53,467 bases of DNA from a virus (IMGVR_UViG_3300010354_003850:1-53467), one strand, 5' to 3'. Positions 30,315 through 39,996 are shown, numbered from the stretch's first letter. Program-made: numbers and translations. The notes: a model not told the origin generated them from the sequence alone.

Positions 30315-31117
30315 GAGCGATTGGACCGGATTGGTTGAATATTGATTTGCCTTTTCCATGTGAGGTTCATGCCCACAAGTTCATGAGCAATTTGTCGCCC
30401 ACCCAAAATTACAGAGTTTATGTGGACACATGGGAGCCTCGCTCTTCTTGTGAATCTGTTGAAACGATTCGTCAATATGCAAATCGTTTTGATTTGATTC
30501 TTACCCTTGATGATGAACTAGCAAAGTTGCCAAATGCAAAATTGTTGGTTGGAGGAAGCACATGGGTTCATCCGTGGCTTCCTGATCGCAAGGACTTCAG
30601 CGTTTCTTTTCTTTGCACGGCGAACAACTATCTTCCCGGCTATCAGATTCGCCACACTCTTTGGGCAAATCAGCATAGGATTTATGCCCTGCCAAAGAGG
30701 TTCTGGTCGAGCAGAATGCGACCGGTTGATCCGAACCGAATGATTCCCACAAGGACTGATGGGCAGAACGAAAAAGTAGAACTCTTCTACAGCATGTTCT
30801 CCATCTGTCCAGAGAACACGCAGCAGAGAAACTATTTCACCGAAAAGGTTCTTGATTGCCTTGTAACCAAGACGGTTCCCATCTATTGGGGATGCCCGAA
30901 CATCGGGGATTACTTTGATGTCCGTGGGATGGTTATTGTCAACGATATCGAAGACCTGTTCAAAAAGGTCAACTCTCTGACCGAAGAGACCTACATGCAA
31001 ATGCTTCCTTATGTTGAGGAAAACTACAAGAAGTCCCTGGCATATGCAAAGCCTGATGGTCCCGAAAGACTTCGGGCAGCAATCCTTGCCGCAAAGAGGG
31101 TAGAGGTTTCTGCATGA
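30311..31117 (+). CDS. Alpha-fucosyltransferase-like glycosyltransferase (GT10)
   Basis: A protein of 268 residues. The GT10 signature is the C-terminal YFTEKVLDCLVTKTVPIYWGCPNIGDYFD, the donor-binding segment shared by alpha-1,3-fucosyltransferases, preceded by FYSMFSICPENTQQRNY. EVHAHKF at the start is less typical. It would add fucose or a related deoxysugar from a GDP-sugar, although no GDP-fucose synthesis genes are seen here. Coupled by ATGA overlaps. Confidence 0.8.
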   Translation: MRAIGPDWLNIDLPFPCEVHAHKFMSNLSPTQNYRVYVDTWEPRSSCESVETIRQYANRFDLILTLDDELAKLPNAKLLVGGSTWVHPWLPDRKDFSVSFLCTANNYLPGYQIRHTLWANQHRIYALPKRFWSSRMRPVDPNRMIPTRTDGQNEKVELFYSMFSICPENTQQRNYFTEKVLDCLVTKTVPIYWGCPNIGDYFDVRGMVIVNDIEDLFKKVNSLTEETYMQMLPYVEENYKKSLAYAKPDGPERLRAAILAAKRVEVSA

Positions 31118-31857
31118 AGAATTTGGTTATTATTCCCGCAGGGAAGAATTCAGAGCATCAAAAGTGGGAACAGGATCACCGAGATCATGGATTTGATCTT
31201 TGTATCATGAACTACGCAACCCCATTTGTTTTTTCTGACAGAAACAGTCAAAACGCAAAGTTTGTGATGAATGAGAATGGGATGAAGTTCAAATTGATGA
31301 CAAAATTCATTGATCAGAATCCTTCCGTAGTTGAGAACTATGACTATGTGCTTTTGATGGACGATGATATCTCAACCAGCCCGATAGAAATAGAAAAACT
31401 GTTTGATGTATGCCGTAGCGAAAACTTTGATCTCTCGCAGGCAGGGCTGTGTTCAGGAAGCACATATACTTTTATGCCAACAGTAAAAGTGAAGAACGCA
31501 AAATACCACCTGACAAATATGGTTGAAATAATGATGCCATGTTTCAGCAAAAGACTTTTCAAAGAAACTATCGAAGACATTAGAAATTCGAAATATGGTC
31601 ATGGGTGGGGGTTAGAAGGTGTGTGGAACAAGAAGTTTCATGTTGGTAATGGTGCAAGTAAGTTTGGCGGAAAGATTGGTGTGATCGATTGCGTTAACTT
31701 TTGTCATTTGAGACCTCTTGGTGGAGGGGATACAAAGATATACGAAAAGTTTGGATCTCCTTGGGACGAACTCAAAGAGCAAGAAGTCCGTGTTGGATTC
31801 AAATGGGCAGAAATGAATTTCACGACATATTCAATTGAGTGGACGGATTCACAATGA
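31114..31857 (+). CDS. DUF707-like glycosyltransferase
   Basis: A protein of 247 residues. NLVIIPAGKNSEHQKW, YDYVLLMDDDISTSPIEIEKLF, the conserved end WGLEGVWNKKF and CHLRPLGG match the DUF707 family of putative glycosyltransferases, with DDD as the metal-binding motif. Substrates unknown. Coupled to both neighbours; AT-rich like the rest of the cassette. Confidence 0.65.
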   Translation: MKNLVIIPAGKNSEHQKWEQDHRDHGFDLCIMNYATPFVFSDRNSQNAKFVMNENGMKFKLMTKFIDQNPSVVENYDYVLLMDDDISTSPIEIEKLFDVCRSENFDLSQAGLCSGSTYTFMPTVKVKNAKYHLTNMVEIMMPCFSKRLFKETIEDIRNSKYGHGWGLEGVWNKKFHVGNGASKFGGKIGVIDCVNFCHLRPLGGGDTKIYEKFGSPWDELKEQEVRVGFKWAEMNFTTYSIEWTDSQ

Positions 31858-32672
31858 GAGAAACAATACGAGTAGAATTTGATGGATCGTTTCTAAACTT
31901 TGAAGAGAATGGCTGTTACGAAAGTCGTGGAAAAAGCACAATTGCACTAATTCAGGATGCTTACAATTCAATACCTAGAGAAACACTTGACAGGCTGAAT
32001 CCTTTTTCGGTTCTTTTCTACTTGGGGGACAGAAGCATGTATCCTTTCTCCTATAGTGCAAAGCAGTACAATCCAAGAACCATACCCTGCCATGTTTTCC
32101 ATGCGTGGAAGGAATGCGGGATATCAGATTATGATTCTGTTTGTAATGAAATGAATTCTGCCTCTTTACAAGAGCCAAAGGACTCTCGTCTTTTTTGGAT
32201 CGGAAATGCTGCAACTCATTCAACAAGGAATTTGTTTTTGGATGTAACCAAGAGTAGATCCGATGTGTACGCAATTGATTCTGGAAATTGGCACGGAACG
32301 GACGGGACAATGAAGACTGCTGAAAAGAAGTACATTTCTTTGCCAGAACATTGTGATTACAAGTATCTCATTGATATACAAGGAAATGGTTATTCAGGAA
32401 GAACCAAGTTACTGATGCATAGCGGGAGACCCCTGTTTTATCAAGACAGAGAATGGCATGAGTATTGGTTCTTTGAAACAAAACCATTTGTTCACTACAT
32501 TCCTGTCAAAGAAGATTTCAGCGATCTGAACGAAAAACTAGACTGGGCTAGTGAAAATCCACAGGTATGTGATACAATCGCCGCAAACGCACTTGCTTTT
32601 GCGAAAGCAAATCTTCGAAGAAGCAATGCTGTTAAGAGATACCAAGACATCATCATGATGCTAGGAGAGTGA
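31854..32672 (+). CDS. Glycosyltransferase family 90 (CAP10/POGLUT-like)
   Basis: A protein of 272 residues from the ATG in the ATGA overlap (GTG 31839 is a less likely earlier start). The GT90 block is KYLIDIQGNGYSGRTKLLMHSGRPLFYQ, then HEYWFFETKPFVHYIPVKEDFSDL and LDWA, found in fungal CAP10 xylosyltransferases and animal protein O-glucosyltransferases. It would transfer glucose or xylose from a UDP-sugar. Confidence 0.82.
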   Translation: MRETIRVEFDGSFLNFEENGCYESRGKSTIALIQDAYNSIPRETLDRLNPFSVLFYLGDRSMYPFSYSAKQYNPRTIPCHVFHAWKECGISDYDSVCNEMNSASLQEPKDSRLFWIGNAATHSTRNLFLDVTKSRSDVYAIDSGNWHGTDGTMKTAEKKYISLPEHCDYKYLIDIQGNGYSGRTKLLMHSGRPLFYQDREWHEYWFFETKPFVHYIPVKEDFSDLNEKLDWASENPQVCDTIAANALAFAKANLRRSNAVKRYQDIIMMLGE

Positions 32673-32673
32673 C

Positions 32674-33756
32674 TTGTACGACTATTTGATTATCGGATCA
32701 GGATTGTTTGGCTCCATCTTTGCCCGTCAAATGACGGACAGGGGTGCGAAGTGTCTTGTGGTTGACAAGAGGAGCCATATCGGGGGAAACTGCTATACCC
32801 GAAATGTGGGTGGGATCAATGTCCATGAGTATGGACCGCACATCTTCCATACTAACAGCGACACCGTTTGGAATTACATGAACCGATGGACAAAGTTCAA
32901 TCACTATGTCAATCGTCCAAAAGTTCTTTACGGAGACAAGTTGTATTCGTTTCCCATCAACCTCTTCACACTCTACCAACTATGGGGTGTCAAAACCCCC
33001 GCAGAGGCGCACCGAAAGTTGCAAGAGGTCAAGGTTCCGATTTCAAATCCGAAAAACCTTGAGGAATGGGTGCTTTCGCAAGTCGGTGAAGAAATATACC
33101 AGAAGTTCGTCTACGGATACACGAAGAAGCAATGGGGTCGTGATCCAAAGGACTTGCCATCATTCATCATCAAGAGATTGCCAATACGCATGACCTTTGA
33201 TGACAATTATTACGAGGACAAGTATCAGGGAATTCCCATCGGCGGCTATACCGCAATATTCGAGAAGTTGCTGCAAGGGATTGACCATGAAGAGGGCGTT
33301 GATTACATGAAAGATAGAGAGCATCTTGAACGGAAGGCTAAAAAGATCGTCTATACGGGACCAATTGACGAATTCTTCGGATGCGACAACGGCAGACTGG
33401 AGTGGCGCAGCCTTCGCTTTGAGCATGAAACGCATGATGTGGAAGACTATCAGGGAAACGCCATCGTCAACTATACCGAAGAAGCAACGCCGTACACAAG
33501 AACATGCGAACACAAACACTTTGAATTCGGAAGACAATCTCACACGGTTGTTACTAAGGAATATCCACAGAATTGGGATTCAAACAAAGAGAAGTTCTAT
33601 CCAGTCAATGACGAAAAAAATAACGAAATGTATCAACAGTACAAGCAACGGATAGATTCTTCACGCCACATTTTTGGCGGTCGTTTGGCAGACTATAAGT
33701 ACTATGACATGCATCAAGTAGTTGGTTCCGCATTAGCAAGGAGCGATAAAGAATGA
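32674..33756 (+). CDS. glf: UDP-galactopyranose mutase
   Basis: A protein of 360 residues from TTG 32674; AGGAG is six bases upstream. FAD-binding IIGSGLFGSIFA (residues 5-16), VDKRSHIGGNCYT, and the Glf-specific HEYGPHIFHTNSDTVW, FPINLFTLYQLWG, YGYTKKQWGRDP and IPIGGYTAIFEKLL are all present. It interconverts UDP-galactopyranose and UDP-galactofuranose, supplying Galf for surface glycans. The rare start codon may keep levels low. Confidence 0.93.
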   Translation: MYDYLIIGSGLFGSIFARQMTDRGAKCLVVDKRSHIGGNCYTRNVGGINVHEYGPHIFHTNSDTVWNYMNRWTKFNHYVNRPKVLYGDKLYSFPINLFTLYQLWGVKTPAEAHRKLQEVKVPISNPKNLEEWVLSQVGEEIYQKFVYGYTKKQWGRDPKDLPSFIIKRLPIRMTFDDNYYEDKYQGIPIGGYTAIFEKLLQGIDHEEGVDYMKDREHLERKAKKIVYTGPIDEFFGCDNGRLEWRSLRFEHETHDVEDYQGNAIVNYTEEATPYTRTCEHKHFEFGRQSHTVVTKEYPQNWDSNKEKFYPVNDEKNNEMYQQYKQRIDSSRHIFGGRLADYKYYDMHQVVGSALARSDKE

Positions 33757-34532
33757 GCAAGAAAAAGTGTGCAATTTTACTGCGTGGTCACTCAAAAAGA
33801 ACACGGACGGATCCATACGATCCCATTTACTTTGATGCATTGCTTGGTGGAGTTCAGTCCTTCAAGGAAAATGTTCTTGCGCCGCTGAAAGATCAATATG
33901 AAGTTGATGTCTACATGGTGCCATCAAACAATGACAACATAGCACAACTTTGTGCAGAACTGTCTCCTAGGCAATTTTGGTTGTCGATGAATGAAGGAGA
34001 CTTGGCGCAGTCTACAAACATGCTGACGGGCTTAACCATGCTAAGGAAGCAAGATCATTATGACTGCATCTTTATCACCCGATTTGACATCCTGTACAAG
34101 AAGAAAATTACAGAATTCGTAAACGGAAGAAATGAGGATGTAATCATCCCATTTTTCGATGTTCAAACAACACCGAATCGATCATGTGATATTATGCATT
34201 GGATTAACAACGATTCAGAAAACAAGGTGTTTGACAAGTTCATTGATTCCGTTTTGGATATCAGAAACAACAACAAAGAATACAACGAAAAAAATACATG
34301 GGAAAAAAGGGAAAGAACTTTTCACGACATCTACAACCCACTAACCGAAAGAGGTCTAAAGGTCGGTGTAATGGTTGAAGGAAACTACGATAGCAATACA
34401 TCAAGATGGCCCGGTGCATGGAAACTTCCCGAAGGATCAAGAAATGACATTTTTGCCATGAGCGGAAGATTGTACTATTACGATGATATCCATCATCCAA
34501 CTTTGTTCCGCCCCCAAATAAAGGGAAAGTAA
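33753..34532 (+). CDS. Putative glycosyltransferase-like protein of the glycan cassette
   Basis: A protein of 259 residues, coupled by ATGA overlap to glf. It starts CAILLRGHSKRT and has HYDCIFITRFDILYKKKITEFV and DDIHHPTLFRP. The first resembles the opening of capsule and LPS transferases; TRFDI may play the D-x-D role. No firm family assignment; the role is inferred from context. Confidence 0.5.
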   Translation: MSKKKCAILLRGHSKRTRTDPYDPIYFDALLGGVQSFKENVLAPLKDQYEVDVYMVPSNNDNIAQLCAELSPRQFWLSMNEGDLAQSTNMLTGLTMLRKQDHYDCIFITRFDILYKKKITEFVNGRNEDVIIPFFDVQTTPNRSCDIMHWINNDSENKVFDKFIDSVLDIRNNNKEYNEKNTWEKRERTFHDIYNPLTERGLKVGVMVEGNYDSNTSRWPGAWKLPEGSRNDIFAMSGRLYYYDDIHHPTLFRPQIKGK

Positions 34533-34533
34533 C

Positions 34534-35145
34534 ATGAAAGTTGATGCCGTTCTTTTCGATCTTGATGGGGTTTTGGTAGATGCTTGTGACTGGCACTATC
34601 ATGCCCTAAATCATGCTCTAGTTGATGCAGGATATTTGGCAATTTCAAGAGATGATCATCTATCAAAATACAATGGTCTGCCAACAAAGGTAAAGTTAAA
34701 GATGTTGGGCATTCCTGAAGGACTGGCGGAAAAGATCAATTCTGCAAAACAAGAACACACCCTATCAACCATACGAAAAACCGCCAAGGTGATGCCAGAG
34801 AAATTGGAATTGCACAAGCATCTGAAATCAAAGGGTATTAAGATCGCTTGTGTGACCAACTCAATAAAAGAAACGGCGACAGAGATGTTGCGACATACAG
34901 GACAATTAGAGTACATTGACCTTCTTGTTTCGAACGAAATGGTGAAGAATAACAAACCAAGTCCCGAATGCTATAACATTGCAGTAGAAAAATTAGGAAT
35001 TGACCCAAAGTTTTGCGTGTGTGTCGAAGACTCTCCGAAAGGTATTGAGGCAGCAAAATCAAGTGTTGTTTCAAACCTTTGGGTTGTCCCCGACCCATCT
35101 TATGTGAACAAAGTCAACTTCGTTTCATTTATTTCAGAGGACTAA
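34534..35145 (+). CDS. HAD-family sugar-phosphate phosphatase/mutase-like protein
   Basis: A protein of 203 residues. Motif I FDLDGVLVDACDWH, motif II ACVTNS, Lys in NNKPSPE and motif IV VCVEDSPKGIEAA are those of HAD hydrolases of the beta-phosphoglucomutase subgroup, with the alpha-helical cap between motifs I and II. It probably acts on a sugar phosphate feeding the cassette's nucleotide sugars. Confidence 0.82.
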   Translation: MKVDAVLFDLDGVLVDACDWHYHALNHALVDAGYLAISRDDHLSKYNGLPTKVKLKMLGIPEGLAEKINSAKQEHTLSTIRKTAKVMPEKLELHKHLKSKGIKIACVTNSIKETATEMLRHTGQLEYIDLLVSNEMVKNNKPSPECYNIAVEKLGIDPKFCVCVEDSPKGIEAAKSSVVSNLWVVPDPSYVNKVNFVSFISED

Positions 35146-35147
35146 TC

Positions 35148-35861
35148 ATGAAGATACTCATACCAATGGCAGGAGAGGGGAGTAGGTTTGCGAAAGAGGG
35201 ATATACTTTTCCGAAACCTTTAATAGATGTGCGGGGCAAACCAATGATTCAAGCAGTTGTTGAGAATCTTGATTTTGATGCAGAGTACATCTTTCTAGTT
35301 AGAAAAGAACACTTGGAAAAGTATCAAGGTCTTCCGTCCACTCTTGAGAGAATAACCAATGGCAAATCAAAGATTGTCACAGTTGATAGCCTTACAGAGG
35401 GTGCTGCATGTACCGCTCTACTGGCTGAAAAATACATCAATAACGATGACGATCTTCTGATCGCCAACTCCGACCAAATCATCGAATACAGTCCGCAGAA
35501 CTTCAACTCATTGAGAAACATGACTAATGTTGACGGAATCGTATTTGCATTCAATGCAGTTCATCCGAAGTGGTCTTTCGTGAAAACCAATTCAAGGGGA
35601 ATTGTTATTGAGGTTGCGGAAAAGAAGCCGATCTCGGACATCGCAACATGCGGAATTTATTGGTATCGCCGTGGTTCCGATTTTGTTGCATGTGCGAAAA
35701 AAATGATCGAAAAGAACATTCGTGTCAACAACGAATTCTACATTGCTCCTGTGTACAACGAAATGATTCAGAACGGAGGAACTTTGATTCCTTTCTTCGT
35801 CCACCGTATGCACGGAATTGGAACTCCTGAAGACCTTAATGCATATCTATCAACAACATGA
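35148..35861 (+). CDS. Sugar-phosphate nucleotidyltransferase-like protein
   Basis: A protein of 237 residues. MKILIPMAGEGSRFAKEGYTFPKPLIDVRGKPMIQ is the nucleotide-binding signature of NTP transferases (G-x-G-x-R...PKPL), and IANSDQIIEY is the metal site. It would make a nucleotide sugar or sugar alcohol from NTP and a sugar phosphate. Product unknown. Next to the HAD gene, with which it probably forms a pathway step. Confidence 0.85.
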   Translation: MKILIPMAGEGSRFAKEGYTFPKPLIDVRGKPMIQAVVENLDFDAEYIFLVRKEHLEKYQGLPSTLERITNGKSKIVTVDSLTEGAACTALLAEKYINNDDDLLIANSDQIIEYSPQNFNSLRNMTNVDGIVFAFNAVHPKWSFVKTNSRGIVIEVAEKKPISDIATCGIYWYRRGSDFVACAKKMIEKNIRVNNEFYIAPVYNEMIQNGGTLIPFFVHRMHGIGTPEDLNAYLSTT

Positions 35862-36313
35862 GCAAATTGTTGGTCATCTCGCATAGAGGAAACACGGAAG
35901 GTCGAATTCCCGAAAAGGAGAATTCCCCAGAGTACATTCAAAATGCTGTAGATTTTGGGTTTCGTGTTGAGGTGGATGTTTGGTTTCAGGATGGATCATT
36001 TTTCCTTGGACACGATTTCCCACAATATAAAACCACACTTTCGTGGCTGCGAGAAAATCCGCTATGGTGTCATGCGAAGAATCGTGATGCATTTGAGCGG
36101 CTGCTTCATGGTGGGCTTCATTGTTTCTGGCACGAAACAGACAAATGGACGATCACAAGCAAAGGTGTAGTTTGGGCGTATCCGAACAATCCCATGAAAG
36201 ACTGTATCTTGGTTGCTCTTGAGAAATGGGACGCAGAAAAACACTCCACCTTAAAAGAAATTCGTGGCGTGTGTACTGATTATCCTGTATCTTGGTTGAG
36301 CAAGACCGACTAA
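35858..36313 (+). CDS. GDPD-like phosphodiesterase domain protein (short)
   Basis: A protein of 151 residues. VISHRGNTEGRIPEKENSPEYI (HRG...EN), FRVEVDVWFQDGSFFLGHDFP (E-V-D and GHD) correspond to the first half of the glycerophosphodiester phosphodiesterase barrel. The usual ~240-residue length is cut short, ending at CTDYPVSWL. This short form accompanies glycan genes in other phages and bacteria as far as I recall. Catalytic competence is uncertain. Confidence 0.65.
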   Translation: MSKLLVISHRGNTEGRIPEKENSPEYIQNAVDFGFRVEVDVWFQDGSFFLGHDFPQYKTTLSWLRENPLWCHAKNRDAFERLLHGGLHCFWHETDKWTITSKGVVWAYPNNPMKDCILVALEKWDAEKHSTLKEIRGVCTDYPVSWLSKTD

Positions 36314-36316
36314 ATA
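36310..36316 (+). promoter_or_regulatory. T4-type late promoter (CTAAATA)
   Basis: CTAAATA overlapping the stop of the previous gene; predicted start ~36322, then AAAGGAG before ATG 36345. It gives the second half of the glycan cassette late expression. Confidence 0.65.
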
Positions 36317-36344
36317 CTCCGCACAAAGGAGTGAGGTATACACT

Positions 36345-37247
36345 ATGAGATATTTGGTTACTGGTGGTGCAGGATTTATTGGTTCTAATTTGGTTGATTC
36401 GTTGATCAATGATGGGCATGATGTAACCGTCATAGACAATGAGTCCTCGGATGCCCATGATCAATTCTATTGGAATCCGAAAGCAAAGAACCACAAATAC
36501 AATATCAATGACTATGAAATGGTACGCAAACTCTACGAGGGGATTGATGTAGTATTTCATCTTGCAGCAGAGGCTCGGATTCAGCCTTGCATTGTCGATC
36601 CTCTAAAAGCAGTTGAAGCAAATATGCTCGGTACTGCAAGCGTACTCCAATGCGCCCGTGTGTGCCGGGTAAAGAGGGTCATTTATTCATCCACATCATC
36701 GGCATACGGTTTAAGTAATGAGCCACCGTTGGTCGAAACGATGCCAAACGACTGTCTGAATCCGTACTCCGTAACAAAAACGGGAGGAGAGGAACTATGC
36801 AAAATGTACTCCAAACTCTACGGACTGCAAACGCTTATATTCCGATACTTCAATGTATATGGAGAAAGACAGCCACTTAGAGGACAATATGCTCCGGTTA
36901 TTGGAATTTTCTTGCGTCAGCGGGCGGCAGGGGAGGCAATGACAATCGTAGGAGATGGTGAACAGAGAAGAGATTTTACTCATGTAAGCGATGTTGTTCG
37001 TGCAAATGTTCTCGCCGCTGAATTCAATCCCTCCGAGTCTTGGGAGTGGGGGCAGATTTACAACATCGGAACAGGAACAAATCACTCAATCAATGAAATT
37101 GCTCATTTGATGGGGGGACATACTGTAAACATTCCTGCACGATTGGGCGAATCTAGGATTACTTTGGCAAATGCGAACAAAGCAAAAGAACACTTGAATT
37201 GGACAGCCAAAGTTAGGCTTGAGGATTGGATCGAAAGAAACAAATAA
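36345..37247 (+). CDS. NAD-dependent sugar epimerase/dehydratase (UDP-glucose 4-epimerase-like)
   Basis: A protein of 300 residues. The Rossmann TGGAGFIG (6-13), VFHLAAEARIQPC, SSTSSAYG and catalytic YSVTK (141-145) place it in the extended short-chain dehydrogenase family, closest in style to UDP-glucose/UDP-GlcNAc 4-epimerases. RYFNVYGERQ is also typical. It could make UDP-galactose for the galactopyranose mutase and the GT7 enzyme. Confidence 0.9.
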   Translation: MRYLVTGGAGFIGSNLVDSLINDGHDVTVIDNESSDAHDQFYWNPKAKNHKYNINDYEMVRKLYEGIDVVFHLAAEARIQPCIVDPLKAVEANMLGTASVLQCARVCRVKRVIYSSTSSAYGLSNEPPLVETMPNDCLNPYSVTKTGGEELCKMYSKLYGLQTLIFRYFNVYGERQPLRGQYAPVIGIFLRQRAAGEAMTIVGDGEQRRDFTHVSDVVRANVLAAEFNPSESWEWGQIYNIGTGTNHSINEIAHLMGGHTVNIPARLGESRITLANANKAKEHLNWTAKVRLEDWIERNK

Positions 37248-37258
37248 GGACGATTGCA

Positions 37259-38863
37259 ATGAAACTAATTACAGTATGCTCCGAGTCGCACAATCAATTG
37301 CTGGAAACGCACTTTCTCCCATCAATTCCAACTACTTTGACTCCGATTGTCGAGAGAACAAAGCAGCATGGGAATGGTAGATATGATACAGAACATTTTC
37401 TTGATGCGATGAAAGACAAACTTCGCACGGTAATTCATTACACAAAAACAGAGAAAGACCCCTTCATATACTCGGATGTTGATGTTCGATTCAATCCTTT
37501 ACTGAATCCTGTTCCTATTTTGTTCGAACTGCTGCGAAGATCAGGATCAGATATGCTTTGTCAGAGAGACTGGAGAGCAGTCTGTTGTGGATTCATGGTC
37601 ATAGTCCCTTCCAAGAAAAATGCAGACTATCTTCAGGCAGTAATGGATTACATGGAACTGCCAATTAATGCATCAAGAAAAATGGACTTTCACGATCAGG
37701 TTGCATTCAATGAACTGTATGGGTCGAATCATTTTCAAAATGTAGAGAGACCGAAGATAACACTAATTGATGCGACAAATGGGTTTGGAAACATGAACCA
37801 CATACAGCCGGGTGTTCTGTGGGAACCAAACAATGACATCATTGAAAAGAACAAAGACCTCATGAAGAAGCAATTCATGTGGCACGGCAATTTTACTGTT
37901 GGGAATGAAAACAAAATGGAGATGTTGGAGAGATTCAAGAACGCAGCAATGGTTCAGACAAGTAATCCGATTTCCGATTTGCTTCGACCTTGGCCCCCAA
38001 GATATGGTGTGTATCCGCCATACAATGCAACTCTCCCTCTAGAAGACTACTTTCATAAGTTTGCTGAAGGAAAATCGTTCAATCGCCAATACATCGGAGT
38101 TTCATGGACTACTCTGTACAATGATGGAACAAACATCGATGTCCAAGCAGTACTCAATCGTCTACCTAGAGATGGTAGTTATTTCACGGTATGTCAACAC
38201 GATGATGCACCACAAAGGCATTTTTTGCCGAAGGATACCATGATTTTTTCTGCTGGAGGAAATGCAACTCGGGGCAACATCATTCCAATTCCCCTGATAT
38301 GCTCACCAATCGTTCTTCCAAATGAAGACATCTCTGTTGAGAAAGAGTTACTTTGTTCTTTTGTTGGGTCAGATACTCACCCTATTCGTAAAAAGATGAT
38401 TCAGCAATTTGAGAATGATGATGATTTTGCAATTATTCATCGTGAGTGGGCGATGAATGTGGGCGAAGCATCACTTAATCTATTCAAGAGAATCACGAAG
38501 AGGAGCGTATTTGCTCTTTGTCCTAGGGGATATGGGAAAACAAGTTTCCGTATGTACGAGGTTATGCAAATGGGAGCAATTCCGGTATACCTTTCAGATG
38601 ATCACTACTTACCTTGGGCAGATGAACTTGACTGGAATGAGTTTGCTGTTCTGGTTAAAGAAAAAGATATACCGAATATCAAGACCATACTTCTTTCTTA
38701 CAGCGAAAAAAAGCAACAGGATATGGTCAACCGTGCAAAACAAATCTACAATGATTATTTCAGCCTAGACGGTGTTTGCAAACAAATACAAAAAAGAGTC
38801 AACAACCAAAACCTCACATCAGCAAAGGAACTTCGTCATGGAACACTTCTATCAACTCCCTAA
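37259..38863 (+). CDS. Fused glycosyltransferase: nucleotide-diphospho-sugar transferase plus exostosin-like (GT47) domain
   Basis: A protein of 534 residues; AAGG precedes ATG 37259. Residues 1-~210 contain PFIYSDVDVRFN (D-V-D), CGFMVIVPSKKN and FHDQVAFNELYG, a GT77-like arrangement. Residues ~270-520 contain LLCSFVGSDTHPIRKKMIQQF, RSVFALCPRGYGKTSFRMYEVMQMGAIPVYLSDDHYLPW and the final DIPNIKTIL, the exostosin/GT47 layout. Two linked transferases could build a disaccharide in one polypeptide. Exostosin domains are best known from eukaryotes. Confidence 0.78.
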   Translation: MKLITVCSESHNQLLETHFLPSIPTTLTPIVERTKQHGNGRYDTEHFLDAMKDKLRTVIHYTKTEKDPFIYSDVDVRFNPLLNPVPILFELLRRSGSDMLCQRDWRAVCCGFMVIVPSKKNADYLQAVMDYMELPINASRKMDFHDQVAFNELYGSNHFQNVERPKITLIDATNGFGNMNHIQPGVLWEPNNDIIEKNKDLMKKQFMWHGNFTVGNENKMEMLERFKNAAMVQTSNPISDLLRPWPPRYGVYPPYNATLPLEDYFHKFAEGKSFNRQYIGVSWTTLYNDGTNIDVQAVLNRLPRDGSYFTVCQHDDAPQRHFLPKDTMIFSAGGNATRGNIIPIPLICSPIVLPNEDISVEKELLCSFVGSDTHPIRKKMIQQFENDDDFAIIHREWAMNVGEASLNLFKRITKRSVFALCPRGYGKTSFRMYEVMQMGAIPVYLSDDHYLPWADELDWNEFAVLVKEKDIPNIKTILLSYSEKKQQDMVNRAKQIYNDYFSLDGVCKQIQKRVNNQNLTSAKELRHGTLLSTP

Positions 38864-39974
38864 TTTCGGAGAAGACTGGTTTACATACCCACAACTTTAC
38901 AAGAGGTTTGTAAACAAACTTCCAAGCAACTCAAAAATTGTTGAAGTTGGCTCTTGGAAAGGCAAAAGCACCGCATTTCTTGGTGTGGAAATTATCAATT
39001 CGGGGAAGAATATCGAACTCCATGCAGTAGACACATGGGGAGGTTCTGGTGAACACAGTAATGATCCTTATGTCAAGACAAACACACTCTATCCATTGTT
39101 TCTGGCAAACATTGCACCAGTAAGTTCTGTCGTAAAGACTGTTCGTAAGAAATCGACAGAAGCAGCCAAAGACTACGAGGATGAATCTTTGGATATCGTG
39201 TTCATTGATGCATGTCACGAATATGAGTGTGTGAAGGAAGATATTGCTGCATGGCTTCCAAAGGTAAAAATGGGCGGTATATTGGCAGGACACGACTTTA
39301 CAGCAAGTTTCCCCGGAGTAATCAAAGCCGTACAAGAACTGTTTCCCATCGATCAGATAGAGGCTACGGAGATGTGTTGGGTTTACACAAAGAATAAACC
39401 AAAATCATTGAATCCGAATCGAGTGTTTGTCGATATTGGAACCAATCTCATGCAGGGATATGATCATCTGTCAAAAAAGTTTGGTGTTGATGATTCCTGG
39501 AAAGTCTGTTTGATTGAACCTAACAGGAATTGCCATTCCACAATATTGTCGAAGATAGAAAACAAACCAAACATGAAATTGTACAAGGCTGCAATCGATT
39601 CCAAAAATGGTGTGGCGAAGTTTGTACGCACAGAGGATACTCCGACAGATATTGCGGGAACAATATGCGGCAAAGATTGGCTTACTGCGGTGCGAGCCAA
39701 ATTTGATCTGGTGACAGACAAGACCGAGGAATACGAGGTCGAAACAAAATCGTTGTCAAGTATTTTGAATGAGTATCCCGATCATTCGTTTTGGTTGAAG
39801 TTAGACTGTGAGGGAAAAGAGTATGACATTCTTGAATCACTTGATACTGACCAATACGATATTCAGGCTTTGGTCGTAGAATTTCATATCATTAATGAGA
39901 AAGACACGGAAAGAAAACAAAACATTCTTCAGAAATTCTCTGCCGCTGGAATTCCGGTATACGAGTGGCATTAA
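38838..39974 (+). CDS. Fused SAM methyltransferases (class I plus FkbM-like)
   Basis: A protein of 378 residues; AAAGGA precedes ATG 38838, 26 bases inside the upstream gene. The N-terminal half has IVEVGSWKGKSTAFLG (SAM-binding), VDTWGGSGEH and IVFIDACHEYECVKEDI, a Methyltransf_24-like domain. The C-terminal half has VFVDIGTNLMQGYDHL, CLIEPNRNC, TKSLSSILNEYP and FWLKLDCEGKEYDIL, an FkbM-type domain. Such enzymes O-methylate sugars, capping glycans. Last gene of the cassette. Confidence 0.78.
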   Translation: MEHFYQLPNFGEDWFTYPQLYKRFVNKLPSNSKIVEVGSWKGKSTAFLGVEIINSGKNIELHAVDTWGGSGEHSNDPYVKTNTLYPLFLANIAPVSSVVKTVRKKSTEAAKDYEDESLDIVFIDACHEYECVKEDIAAWLPKVKMGGILAGHDFTASFPGVIKAVQELFPIDQIEATEMCWVYTKNKPKSLNPNRVFVDIGTNLMQGYDHLSKKFGVDDSWKVCLIEPNRNCHSTILSKIENKPNMKLYKAAIDSKNGVAKFVRTEDTPTDIAGTICGKDWLTAVRAKFDLVTDKTEEYEVETKSLSSILNEYPDHSFWLKLDCEGKEYDILESLDTDQYDIQALVVEFHIINEKDTERKQNILQKFSAAGIPVYEWH

Positions 39975-39996
39975 CAAGCAAGTTGGTAAAAATGGC

